NCBI RefSeq assembly: GCF_001632745.1 | Contig: NZ_LQRT01000035.1 | Location: 558,001-622,000 of the forward strand | Reading direction: 5' to 3' | Length of the DNA: 64,000 nucleotides | Source of the DNA: Aquimarina aggregata | Lineage (GTDB): Bacteria > Bacteroidota > Bacteroidia > Flavobacteriales > Flavobacteriaceae | In this document: positions 26,617-35,233 of the stretch, piece after piece | How positions within the stretch are numbered: position 1 is the first letter of the stretch | How the letters are laid out: every line of letters starts with the position of its first letter | Program-made: the position numbers and the translations under genes | Notes under the pieces: generated by a model | What the model was told of the DNA's origin: nothing | Database searches by the model: none | The model's input: only the letters and a program-made list of their open reading frames with translations

Positions 26617-27279
26617 TTATCGCAATAAACTTTTAAGTTCTATTTTTTTGTTTCGAAATAATTTAGAGACTATTTTCAAGAAGGCAATTGCAGTGATATA
26701 AGCATCACCAGAAGCCGTATGCCTGTCACTTTTAGATATTTTAAGATCATTGCACAATTCGTCAAGACTATAATGCACTGGACTATTTGTATGATACACT
26801 AAATGTTTTGTTTTTTTAAACAATACAGCTGTATCTAAAATTTTATTTTTCAAAACCCCCAGTCCATTCCTTTGCAATGCTTTATTCACCATTTTTTTAT
26901 CAAAATTTGCATGATGAGCTATCAAGATAGCATCCTCGATATAAGCAATAAATAATCGCAGTGCTTCTTTTTCTGAAAGTTTTAGCAAACTCCCATGTTT
27001 ACGTATCCCATGAATTTCTACAGTACTCTCTTTAAAAATTTCCTGTTCTAGATATACCTCAATTTGATCAGATACCTGGATACTTTTATTTTTAATACCT
27101 ACTGCTCCAATAGATAATATTCTATCATTATCATAATCAAAACCTGTCGTTTCGGTATCAAAAGCCACAAAACGAACATCCTTAAACGTAGATTTTTTAC
27201 TTTTTCTATCAAATAACTTTTCATATTCTTTCCAGAAATCAGGATACTCTTCTTTATTTTTTTTAAACCAAAATCCCAT
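26617..27279 (-). CDS. DnaQ-like 3'-5' exonuclease (DEDDh family)
   Basis: A 220-residue exonuclease. The three motifs are present: Exo I FDTETTGFDYDNDRIL (Asp41, Glu43), Exo II AHHANFDKKMVN, and Exo III-epsilon HTASGDAYITAIAFL with the catalytic His and Asp. No polymerase-III epsilon C-terminal tail is visible, so it is a stand-alone DnaQ relative rather than the replicative proofreading subunit. It starts 12 bases after the DUF294 protein gene. I recall that this pairing is frequent in Bacteroidota and proteobacteria, which suggests a joint role in nucleotide or RNA turnover (inference). Confidence 0.9.
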   Translation of the reverse strand: MGFWFKKNKEEYPDFWKEYEKLFDRKSKKSTFKDVRFVAFDTETTGFDYDNDRILSIGAVGIKNKSIQVSDQIEVYLEQEIFKESTVEIHGIRKHGSLLKLSEKEALRLFIAYIEDAILIAHHANFDKKMVNKALQRNGLGVLKNKILDTAVLFKKTKHLVYHTNSPVHYSLDELCNDLKISKSDRHTASGDAYITAIAFLKIVSKLFRNKKIELKSLLR

Positions 27280-27291
27280 AGTAAGAAAATA

Positions 27292-29211
27292 TCACATTAA
27301 TGATTTAAGTTGAAATCGAACTCTCAAGATTTCTTGTATATCTCGTATAGGCCTGAAACATCGTTTTAGTCTCAATTTATCTTCTTTAGTCAGTGTATTT
27401 AAATCAATAAACCTTCCTGAGTCGTTATGAAGTAAACCTTGTCTGGTCCTGAACTTAATTAATACCCTAAAGGCCTTTGCACAGCTTTCAAAAATAGCGG
27501 CATTATTGGGTTCTAATTCGGCTAATTTTTCATAACGCTTTAACGTATTATTTATACTTTTTACATTATGATGTAATGTCAAAATTCGAGCAGCATCGAT
27601 TAATACCATCATTGCTCTTGATTTTATATCAAAAGAATCTTTATGTTCCCCGTTCTGTTCTACTAAAAATCGATTAAAGAACCCTAATGGAGATGGTTTT
27701 TGCAAGGCACTTACTCCTAACATTCCTAAAAATCTATTACTTTTATTTACGCCATCAAAAACAACTTTAGATAATTTATCAACCATAACGGTATCACCAA
27801 AAACACACTGAAAATCAAAAAATATCGAAGACAATAATGTTCCTTCTTCTGTGGGTTTAATCATCCAATCTTTAAATTGACTCTCCCAATTTGATACCGA
27901 CATACACCACCTCGGATTACTCGCCATCATTTCTGCAGGGCAATATTCAAATCCAATAGTATGCAGCCCTTTGGTTATTTTATAAGCTAATTCTAAAAAA
28001 TAGTTTTGGGTTGTTTTATAGTCTTTATCATCAACATCTTCAAAAACAATTGCATTATCCTGATCTGTTAAAAGTAACTGTTCTCCTCTTCCTTGGCTTC
28101 CTAGAACCAGAAAACTAAATTTTACCGGGGGAGCAGTTTTCATTTCATCCAACGCCAACTCAATAACACGAATGATTAATGCCTCATTAATCTCTGAAAT
28201 AATATGCAATAAGTGGGGAGTTGGGATATCTTGATCTAAATACGTTTTCAGAAGTTTTTTTACTTGCGTACGAATGTATCTTAGCTTCTGAGTCTTCTTA
28301 ACACGTTTGGCCTCTTTAATTAAAACCGAAGGATTATTTCCAAAAGAGACTAATAAATCATGTTCTGATAGGATTCCGATTAGTTTTGAATTGCGTGTTC
28401 CATCCTTTGTTATGCAAAGATGATTAACATCATGTTTAATTAATGCTATTTGTGCCTCGGCAACTGTTAGTTTTTTGGCATATGTAATTACAGGTGATGT
28501 CATTATTTCTGAAGCTAATGATCCTATAGCGTATGTTCCCGTAAGTACTTTTGCCCTCAAATCTATATCTGTAATAATTCCAACAGGATATTTATCTTCA
28601 TTAACAACAACTGCATAACTTGTATTTCGAGCCGTCATTTTTTTAGCTATCACCTCGACACTATCGTCTGAAAGACAAGTAAGAGGTTTTTTTCTATACG
28701 TGATACTTCGCAACTCTGAAAGATCTTTAGCAACCTCTATTGAGATTGTATTATCTATTCGATTTCCTTTTTCCGTTTCTGTATAATAGTGACGTGCATG
28801 TGATGCAAAAGTGCTTAATACAAATTTGTTTACTTTTATATTTTGCTCGATTAACGGTTCAAAAACTTGTCCCGGAATTGCGTATACAATAGATTCTTCA
28901 TCTGCTTTGGCAGACATGCGATACTTCTTTTTTATAATCATAATACGAAGACCAAATAAATCCCCTGCATCACAGATATCAACCAAATCTTCTTCGTTAG
29001 AGGTGTTTCTATAGAGTCCAACAGCTCCTTCTCTTACAATATAAAATTCATCGTGACAAAGTGTATCTTGCTTAAAAACGTGTTCTCCTTTTTCAACATA
29101 CAATACTCTAATTTGACCAGATATTGCTAATAACTCTTCTTTTTTAAGAATGTCGAATGGTGGAAATTCTTTTAAAAAATCTTGTATTCTTTCTGCGATC
29201 GTATTTTTCAT
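27292..29211 (-). CDS. cNMP-binding/CBS/DUF294 putative nucleotidyltransferase
   Basis: A 639-residue signal-responsive protein with domains in this order: cyclic-nucleotide-binding domain (about 15-135), CBS pair (about 175-295, with GIITDIDLR and GILSEHDLL), DUF294 nucleotidyltransferase-like domain (about 310-480) with GSQGRGEQLLLTDQDNA (371-387; Asp383 and Asp385 as likely metal ligands), and the DUF294 C-terminal helical domain (about 500-635). The layout matches GlnD-like uridylyltransferase relatives. The target is unknown. It has tight spacing to tadA (15 bases) and the exonuclease (12 bases), which indicates one operon. Confidence 0.93.
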   Translation of the reverse strand: MKNTIAERIQDFLKEFPPFDILKKEELLAISGQIRVLYVEKGEHVFKQDTLCHDEFYIVREGAVGLYRNTSNEEDLVDICDAGDLFGLRIMIIKKKYRMSAKADEESIVYAIPGQVFEPLIEQNIKVNKFVLSTFASHARHYYTETEKGNRIDNTISIEVAKDLSELRSITYRKKPLTCLSDDSVEVIAKKMTARNTSYAVVVNEDKYPVGIITDIDLRAKVLTGTYAIGSLASEIMTSPVITYAKKLTVAEAQIALIKHDVNHLCITKDGTRNSKLIGILSEHDLLVSFGNNPSVLIKEAKRVKKTQKLRYIRTQVKKLLKTYLDQDIPTPHLLHIISEINEALIIRVIELALDEMKTAPPVKFSFLVLGSQGRGEQLLLTDQDNAIVFEDVDDKDYKTTQNYFLELAYKITKGLHTIGFEYCPAEMMASNPRWCMSVSNWESQFKDWMIKPTEEGTLLSSIFFDFQCVFGDTVMVDKLSKVVFDGVNKSNRFLGMLGVSALQKPSPLGFFNRFLVEQNGEHKDSFDIKSRAMMVLIDAARILTLHHNVKSINNTLKRYEKLAELEPNNAAIFESCAKAFRVLIKFRTRQGLLHNDSGRFIDLNTLTKEDKLRLKRCFRPIRDIQEILRVRFQLKSLM

Positions 29212-29226
29212 AACTCCGATTATCTG

Positions 29227-29676
29227 TCAATTGAGATTTCTCTTTTCTATAAAAAATCGCTTTATAAGTTCGCTACATTCTTCTTTAAGTATTCCCCCAA
29301 TAATTTCTGTTTTAGGATGAAGTTTGGTCCCCATAATACCACAACCTCTTTGTTCATCTATAGCTCCAAACACCACTCTTTTAATTTGACTCCAATACAG
29401 CGCTCCGGCACACATCTGGCAAGGCTCTAATGTTACATACATCGTACACTCGTTTAAATACTTACCGCCAAGAAAATTTGAAGCTGCCGTTATTGCTTGC
29501 ATTTCGGCATGTGCAGTAACATCGTTTAAAAGCTCTGTCAAATTATGAGCTCTTGCAATAATTCTATCCCCCACAACAATAACAGCTCCAACAGGTACTT
29601 CATTTTTTTCATAGGCCATATTAGCTTCCTGAAGGGCTCTTTTCATATAGTATGCATCATCAAATGGTTCTAGCAT
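29227..29676 (-). CDS. tadA: tRNA-specific adenosine deaminase
   Basis: Converts adenosine-34 of tRNA-Arg(ACG) to inosine. A 149-residue zinc deaminase with HAEMQAI (His56, catalytic Glu58) and EPCQMCAGAL (Cys86, Cys89). The start MLEPFDDAYYMKRALQEA at 29676 matches the usual flavobacterial N-terminus; an ATG at 29700 would add eight residues. It is first in the minus-strand operon and divergent from dxs. Confidence 0.95.
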   Translation of the reverse strand: MLEPFDDAYYMKRALQEANMAYEKNEVPVGAVIVVGDRIIARAHNLTELLNDVTAHAEMQAITAASNFLGGKYLNECTMYVTLEPCQMCAGALYWSQIKRVVFGAIDEQRGCGIMGTKLHPKTEIIGGILKEECSELIKRFFIEKRNLN

Positions 29677-29760
29677 GATATCATGTTTTAAGTAAGGCAA
29701 GTAAATTAATCATTTTTATTTTCAATGAAATAAAAGTTCACAAAGAATAGTACAAAATAG

Positions 29761-29768
29761 TATTTTTG
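29761..29768 (+). promoter_or_regulatory. -7 promoter element of dxs, very close to the start codon
   Basis: TATTTTTG fits TAnnTTTG exactly but ends only four bases before the dxs ATG at 29773. The expected transcription start would fall at or next to the ATG, so the message may be leaderless, or another promoter is used. No TTG lies at the -33 distance. Confidence 0.45.
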
Positions 29769-29772
29769 CTTT

Positions 29773-31539
29773 ATGCCTGCATCATTGCTTTCAAAAATAA
29801 AACACCCATCAGATCTTAGAAAACTTTCTGATGATCAATTACCCCTATTAGCAAAAGAACTAAGAGATTTTGTGATTAATATTGTTGCCACAAAAGAAGG
29901 GCATCTAGGGGCAAGTTTAGGAGTTATCGAACTCACCATTGCATTACACTATATTTTTGACACACCGAATGATCTTTTAGTATGGGATGTGGGACATCAA
30001 GCCTATCCCCATAAAATTCTTACCGGAAGAAGAGAAACATTTCACACCAATCGCCAATTAAATGGTTTAAGTGGTTTCCCTAAACGTAGCGAAAGTGAAT
30101 ATGATACTTTTGGAGTAGGTCATTCTTCCACATCCATTTCGGCCATTCTTGGTATGGCAATAGCTTCTAAACTTAAAGGAGATACCAGCAAGCAACATAT
30201 AGCTGTTATAGGAGATGCATCTATTGCTAGTGGAATGGCTTTTGAAGGACTTAATCACGCAGGAGTAACAGACACCAATATGCTGGTCATACTTAATGAT
30301 AATGCAATCGGAATTGATCCTAGCGTAGGCGCTTTAAAAGAATACCTTACTAAAGCAAAAGTTGGAGTAAAACCCAGAACCAACAACATAATAGAAGCCT
30401 TAAATTTTAATTATTTTGGACCTATTGATGGGCACGATCTTTCTTCTTTACTAAACACCCTAGAAAGATTAAAAACTATAGAAGGCCCTAAACTTTTACA
30501 TATTATTACCACCAAAGGAAAAGGTTTAAAACAAGCAGAAGAAAATCAAGTAAAGTATCACGCTCCTGGTAAATTTAACGCTTCTACAGGAGATTTGATT
30601 CCAAAAGACAGTACAGATCTACCTCCTAAATTTCAGGATGTATTTGGGCATACACTGGTAGAACTTGCTCAAAAAAATGATAAAATTGTTGGAATCACTC
30701 CTGCAATGCCTACAGGAAGCTCTTTAAAATATATGATGCAAGAAATGCCTGATCGTGCTTTTGATGTGGGTATTGCCGAGCAACACGCAGTTACTCTAGC
30801 CGCAGGGATGGCGACACAAGGATTAGTTCCTTTTTGTACTATCTATTCAACATTTTTACAAAGAGCATACGATCAAGTTATTCATGATGTCGCACTACAA
30901 AACTTACCTGTTATTTTTTGTGTAGATCGAGCAGGTCTGGTTGGAGCAGATGGAGCCACCCATCACGGTGTTTTTGATATTGCATATTTAAGTTGTATCC
31001 CGAATATGATTGTAGCTGCACCTGCTAATGAAATTGAATTAAGGCACATGCTTTACACAGCATCTTTAGGACTAGAACATCCTATCGCTATTCGATATCC
31101 ACGTGGGAGAGGACATATTATTGATTGGAAAGTTTCACCACAAAAATTAGAAATTGGTAAAGCAAACTGCCTAAATAAAGGAACAAAAATTGCCATTATC
31201 TCTACCGGAACCATAGCTCATAATGTTACTCAAGCTATTGAAACTATCGAAGAAAACATTGCACACTATCACTTTGGGTTTATAAAACCCTTAGATACAA
31301 CGCTTTTGCAAAAAATATTACAACAATACCAAACAATTATAACGGTAGAAGACGGTGTGATAAAAGGTGGTTTTGGAAGCAGTATTATTGAATTTGCTAA
31401 TCAATATAAATTTAAAAATAACATCACTTCTTTAGGGGTTCCTGATCAATTCATCCACCATGGTACAACAGATGAGCTATACGAAATTTGCGGAATTTCT
31501 ATCAAAGGAATTCAAAAAGTAGTTCTCGAAAACCTTTAA
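29773..31539 (+). CDS. dxs: 1-deoxy-D-xylulose-5-phosphate synthase
   Basis: Condenses pyruvate and glyceraldehyde 3-phosphate, the first step of the MEP isoprenoid pathway. At 588 residues it is slightly short against the common 620 or so. It carries the N-terminal thiamine diphosphate half (GHLGASLGVIELTIALHYIF, VWDVGHQAYPHKILTGR, GDASIASGMAFEGLNHAG with the metal-binding Asp) and the transketolase middle domain (FDVGIAEQHAVTLAAGMA, with the catalytic Glu in AEQHA, and DRAGLVGADGATHHGVFD). Its product feeds chains made by enzymes such as the polyprenyl synthase at 7579. Confidence 0.96.
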   Translation: MPASLLSKIKHPSDLRKLSDDQLPLLAKELRDFVINIVATKEGHLGASLGVIELTIALHYIFDTPNDLLVWDVGHQAYPHKILTGRRETFHTNRQLNGLSGFPKRSESEYDTFGVGHSSTSISAILGMAIASKLKGDTSKQHIAVIGDASIASGMAFEGLNHAGVTDTNMLVILNDNAIGIDPSVGALKEYLTKAKVGVKPRTNNIIEALNFNYFGPIDGHDLSSLLNTLERLKTIEGPKLLHIITTKGKGLKQAEENQVKYHAPGKFNASTGDLIPKDSTDLPPKFQDVFGHTLVELAQKNDKIVGITPAMPTGSSLKYMMQEMPDRAFDVGIAEQHAVTLAAGMATQGLVPFCTIYSTFLQRAYDQVIHDVALQNLPVIFCVDRAGLVGADGATHHGVFDIAYLSCIPNMIVAAPANEIELRHMLYTASLGLEHPIAIRYPRGRGHIIDWKVSPQKLEIGKANCLNKGTKIAIISTGTIAHNVTQAIETIEENIAHYHFGFIKPLDTTLLQKILQQYQTIITVEDGVIKGGFGSSIIEFANQYKFKNNITSLGVPDQFIHHGTTDELYEICGISIKGIQKVVLENL

Positions 31540-31998
31540 TTTTTCATCAGGTTTTATCGCATATTCTTCTCTATTCAGAACTGTAACAATTTCAAATAGT
31601 TAAAATAAATTTTATAGGGTAACACTTTCATGTGTTATAACACATACATGCGTACAAACAAAAATCAAACAGTTATTAGCTCACCTTAGGCATAATGTTA
31701 TGTTAAAAAGGCTATTTATACCGCAAACTATATTTTCTATAGAACTAAAACATAATAAAACAAAAACTTCCCAACACATTCTATAGTACAAGAGCATTTA
31801 ACTTTTTTACTTTGATCTAGAATTATTATAAATTTCACAATATGTACGAGGCACTATTCCATTTTCAGAGTATTAAAAAAATATCCACATCTTCAGATTT
31901 ACAATTTAACAGGGATTTATGAAAAAACAAAGAAACAGAACTGTTCTTAACCACATTAAGTTAAAGTATAAACTAATATTTAATCTTAAAACTTAATT
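31540..31998 (+). other. 459-base intergenic region between dxs and an unknown lipoprotein gene
   Basis: No gene could be supported here. The region holds a perfect 16-base palindrome at 31630-31645, and two tiny open frames (31841-31921 and 31919-31996, 26 and 25 codons), the second ending three bases before the lipoprotein ATG. Neither tiny frame has coding character I can defend. TACTTTG near 31810 resembles a -7 element with one base missing. Confidence 0.6.
31630..31645. promoter_or_regulatory. Perfect 16-base palindrome, candidate operator
   Basis: ATGTGTTATAACACAT is its own reverse complement. A perfect 16-base palindrome without spacer, in a long gene-free stretch upstream of a lipoprotein gene, fits a dimeric regulator site. 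It lies about 350 bases before that start, so the controlled gene is uncertain. The binding protein is unknown. Confidence 0.4.
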
Positions 31999-33492
31999 AT
32001 GAAAAAATTCTTTTTATTGTTTTTAATTACATCAATCTCGTTTATTTCTTGTGAAAAAAATGAAATTGATAGTGACATTGAAACTTCTGAAATTACTGTT
32101 GATTATGACCAAAAATCTGCACTTCAAAGAGATTTTGCTAGAGCTATGGCTTTAGCTCTAAAAGAAAGCATTCCTCTACGGAAATTTATTAAAGATGAAG
32201 CATTAAAAATGTTTGACAATGATTATGATATTTTATATCATATGGTAAAAAACAAACAACTATCTGATGGAAAGAAATTAAGGGATGTATTAAAAAAATA
32301 TTATAAAGATGAAAATCGTCTAGATGAGATAGAGAATCAAGTTCCTCTTCTAACTATTTTAGTACCTACTTTACCAAAAAACTCTTTTTCAGCAGAACTT
32401 TGGGATGTTCAAAATGAAGTGCCTGAAGTAGCTATAAGAATGAATAATACAAACCATGTTCCTGTAATTAACAATCTAGGAGAAGAATATATTATAAAAG
32501 GAGGTCATATTCCTGGGTTTCCCATAATCGTAATAAAAGAAAATGAGAGAATAGTTTATAATAGTGGACTGACTAAAGAAAATCGCTATCTTAAAGGAGC
32601 TGAATTTTCAACAAAAGATAATAGAAGCTTTCAGTTTTTAAGTGATGCTTTCGATAGATCTAAAGTACAAAATATATCAAAAAGAAGAACGCGAAGGCTA
32701 GATCAGAAGATATTAGATGCATATGATATATATAAAAATACAGATGGATGGCATAGGGATTATATATATTACGATCTAACACAAAATAACACAAGAGATC
32801 AATTTTCTTTTGATTTTCAAGAGCATATTACAGATTTTGTTTTAATAGATGCTATGAACGCATATCAAAAGATTGCTGACCAAAGTGGTGAACCCAATTA
32901 CCTAAATTCGAAAAAAGAAAACTCATCAGGTTGGACCGGAGGGTTTTTTGAATTTAAAGTAAAGGTTTTAATAAATGCACGTAATGGTGTTGGAGAAGAA
33001 TTAACAACATTTTTCACTGCTAAACCTGAAGAATTATTTCTTATTGAGTATAGACAACTTACTGAAAATATAAATATATATGTGTTTGAATCTATATACT
33101 CTAAGACAAAAAGGATGATGCTTCCGCTTTTTAACTGGGATTTAAATCAGTATGCTTCATCAATAAAAATAGAAATAGAAGAAGTCGATTTAACTGAAAC
33201 AACGACAATTACTGATACAAGACTTGTGAAATTTGCGAATAATTTCTCTATTGATCCAACTGACGGCATACTAAAAAAAATAGGCCTTAAATTTGGAGCT
33301 AGTCTAGAACAAAATGTTTCACAATCGGTACAGAAAAAAATCACACAAGGAAATGATGAATTAGGTGAAGTAATTATTAATTTCGCAGATAATGTTTACA
33401 CTGGTAAAAAACATAGAAGAAGGTATATTACTAGACGATATTATACAGGGTTATTTGGAATAAGTGTAGAACCTATCAGGGTACAAAATTAA
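31999..33492 (+). CDS. Lipoprotein of unknown function (possibly DUF3103-like)
   Basis: A 497-residue lipoprotein with signal MKKFFLLFLITSISFISCEK, lipidated at Cys19. The region about 35-130 is helical with DFARAMALALKESIPLRKFI and DNDYDILYHMVKNKQL, followed by a beta-rich part starting PLLTILVPTLPKNSF. This N-terminal arrangement reminds me of the DUF3103 lipoproteins, from memory and not checked. The middle (about 235-330) has YDIYKNTDGWHRDYIYYDL and the C-terminus is basic (GKKHRRRYITRRYYTG). No catalytic motif is evident. It has a long untranslated upstream region and stands alone. Confidence 0.75.
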   Translation: MKKFFLLFLITSISFISCEKNEIDSDIETSEITVDYDQKSALQRDFARAMALALKESIPLRKFIKDEALKMFDNDYDILYHMVKNKQLSDGKKLRDVLKKYYKDENRLDEIENQVPLLTILVPTLPKNSFSAELWDVQNEVPEVAIRMNNTNHVPVINNLGEEYIIKGGHIPGFPIIVIKENERIVYNSGLTKENRYLKGAEFSTKDNRSFQFLSDAFDRSKVQNISKRRTRRLDQKILDAYDIYKNTDGWHRDYIYYDLTQNNTRDQFSFDFQEHITDFVLIDAMNAYQKIADQSGEPNYLNSKKENSSGWTGGFFEFKVKVLINARNGVGEELTTFFTAKPEELFLIEYRQLTENINIYVFESIYSKTKRMMLPLFNWDLNQYASSIKIEIEEVDLTETTTITDTRLVKFANNFSIDPTDGILKKIGLKFGASLEQNVSQSVQKKITQGNDELGEVIINFADNVYTGKKHRRRYITRRYYTGLFGISVEPIRVQN

Positions 33493-33560
33493 TTGTTCAT
33501 AAATATTCTTAGAACAGCTTTAAGTCCGAAAGTCCACTGATAAAAAACTGGGAATCCTGA

Positions 33561-33602
33561 ATATGTAAATATAACTCTGAAAACAAGGTTATATTTACAT
33601 AT
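33561..33602. terminator. Long A/T-rich inverted repeat between convergent genes
   Basis: Perfect 15-base arms 33561-33575 (ATATGTAAATATAAC) and 33588-33602 with a 12-base loop. It lies between the convergent lipoprotein gene and dgt, where a bidirectional terminator is expected, but neither side has a proper T run and the stem has little G/C. A transcript-end stabiliser or protein site is equally possible. Confidence 0.45.
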
Positions 33603-33660
33603 TCTAAAATGGTTGATTTTGCATATTCAATGTATAAGAATTATTATTTAAGTAATTTCT

Positions 33661-35004
33661 TCACAACTGTAACCCTCGTATTTTCTGAAATTTCAATAAG
33701 GCATTTCCATCAGTAAGGCTAGCTACATAATTACTTATACTTATTAAGCGACTATATAAATTTTCATTTTTATAATCAAAATTTTGACCTTCTGCCCTTA
33801 AAATAAGTTTATCATAATTTGAGCTCTTGTTTTGATTAAAATTATCGGTAGCCACGCAATATCGATCCAGTAGTGTTGCCAGAATCTCATATCCCGCAAT
33901 TTCCTTTTCTGTTACTTCTTGACTTTGGTAAATTTTATCTACGCTAATTTTAATAATATCATCAATTTGGGCCTCGTATTTACTCTTATCAATCAGCGCC
34001 ATATCAAATTCTCCTGATAATATCTGTTCTTCATGATCAACAAACACACTAGCTGCTTCCTGTATTAAGGTATTAATTGCCAATGCTCGCAAATAACTTA
34101 ATCGATCTGCGGTAGTAGCTAATTTATTATATTTTGATGTATTGATCGTATCTTTAACTAATTTGATTAAGTACTCTAAGGCGTACTCTTCATCAATTAA
34201 TCCTAGATTTATACCATCTTCAAAATCGATAATGGTATAACATATATCATCTGCTGCTTCAACCAAAAACGTTAACGGATGACGACTGTAAGTAACCTCA
34301 CCTCCTATCTTATATTTTACTAAACCTACATCTTCTGCTACTTCATCAAAAAAAGATTTTTCATTCTGAAAATATCCAAATTTTTTGTGAGCGATATGTG
34401 ATGTTGGCTTTTTAGGCAGTGATTCTTTTGGGTATTTCATAAAAGCACCCAAAGTGGCATAAGATAGTCTGAGTCCGCCTTCTATACCTTCTCTAGACTC
34501 TGTTAAAATTTTAAACCCATTAGCATTTCCTTCAAAATCAATTAGATCTTGATATTGTTTTTCTGTAAGTTGTTCTTTGTATCGGGTTCCGCTACCGGTT
34601 TTAAAATACTCTCCTATAGCTTTCTCTCCAGAATGTCCAAACGGTGGGTTACCTATATCATGCGCCAATGCAGCTGCAGCGACAATGGCTCCAAAATCAT
34701 TAAAACGGTACCCATGAATAGTATCTAAATGAGGATGCTTTTCTAAAATCTTTTTACCCACTACTCTACCCAAAGAACGACCAACAACCGATACCTCTAA
34801 ACTATGCGTTAGTCTGGTATGTACAAAACTAGTTTTGGATAACGGTATTACCTGAGTTTTATCTTGTAAACTTCTAAAAGCAGAAGAAAAAATAATCCTA
34901 TCATAATCTACCTCAAAGCCCAGTCGAGTTTCATCCTGTTCTTTACGTAATCTTTTATTTGTATCTCCTTGTCGTTTTAAAGACAGAAGTTGCTCCCAAT
35001 TCAT
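33661..35004 (-). CDS. dgt: Deoxyguanosinetriphosphate triphosphohydrolase-like HD protein (dGTPase)
   Basis: Hydrolyses dGTP, or related dNTPs, to the nucleoside and triphosphate. A 447-residue HD-domain protein with RLTHSLEVSVVGRSLG (metal His) and ALAHDIGNPPFGHSGEKAI (the HD pair), plus the N-terminal signature RLGFEVDYDRIIFSSAFRSLQDKTQV. I use the second of two adjacent ATGs because MNWEQLLSLKR is the family N-terminus. It contributes to dNTP pool control, as do nrdA/nrdB and the dCMP deaminase in the same window. A -7 element lies 46 bases upstream. Confidence 0.93.
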   Translation of the reverse strand: MNWEQLLSLKRQGDTNKRLRKEQDETRLGFEVDYDRIIFSSAFRSLQDKTQVIPLSKTSFVHTRLTHSLEVSVVGRSLGRVVGKKILEKHPHLDTIHGYRFNDFGAIVAAAALAHDIGNPPFGHSGEKAIGEYFKTGSGTRYKEQLTEKQYQDLIDFEGNANGFKILTESREGIEGGLRLSYATLGAFMKYPKESLPKKPTSHIAHKKFGYFQNEKSFFDEVAEDVGLVKYKIGGEVTYSRHPLTFLVEAADDICYTIIDFEDGINLGLIDEEYALEYLIKLVKDTINTSKYNKLATTADRLSYLRALAINTLIQEAASVFVDHEEQILSGEFDMALIDKSKYEAQIDDIIKISVDKIYQSQEVTEKEIAGYEILATLLDRYCVATDNFNQNKSSNYDKLILRAEGQNFDYKNENLYSRLISISNYVASLTDGNALLKFQKIRGLQL

Positions 35005-35050
35005 CATAAATTAAAATTCTAACTATATGTCATAAAAGTAATAATGGTAT

Positions 35051-35058
35051 CAAAGATA
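35051..35058 (-). promoter_or_regulatory. -7 promoter element of dgt
   Basis: On the minus strand TATCTTTG matches TAnnTTTG exactly, 46 bases before the chosen ATG. No -33 TTG at the right distance was found. Confidence 0.5.
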
Positions 35059-35233
35059 CTATTATCGCGTAATGTATGATATCATTTTATTCTTTGAATT
35101 GGTAATAAAACAAAAATCAAGGAGTAAATGAATTATCACACCAATTATTTCACTCTTAAACAGGAAATACGATGAAATATTTTTATTCAAATTTTTATGT
35201 CAAATTTGAGTATACCACATAAAATCAAACTAT

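Noticed and set aside
31919..31996. 25-codon frame ending just before the lipoprotein ATG
   Set aside because: Basic, low-complexity peptide with no ribosome-binding or conservation evidence; too short to support.
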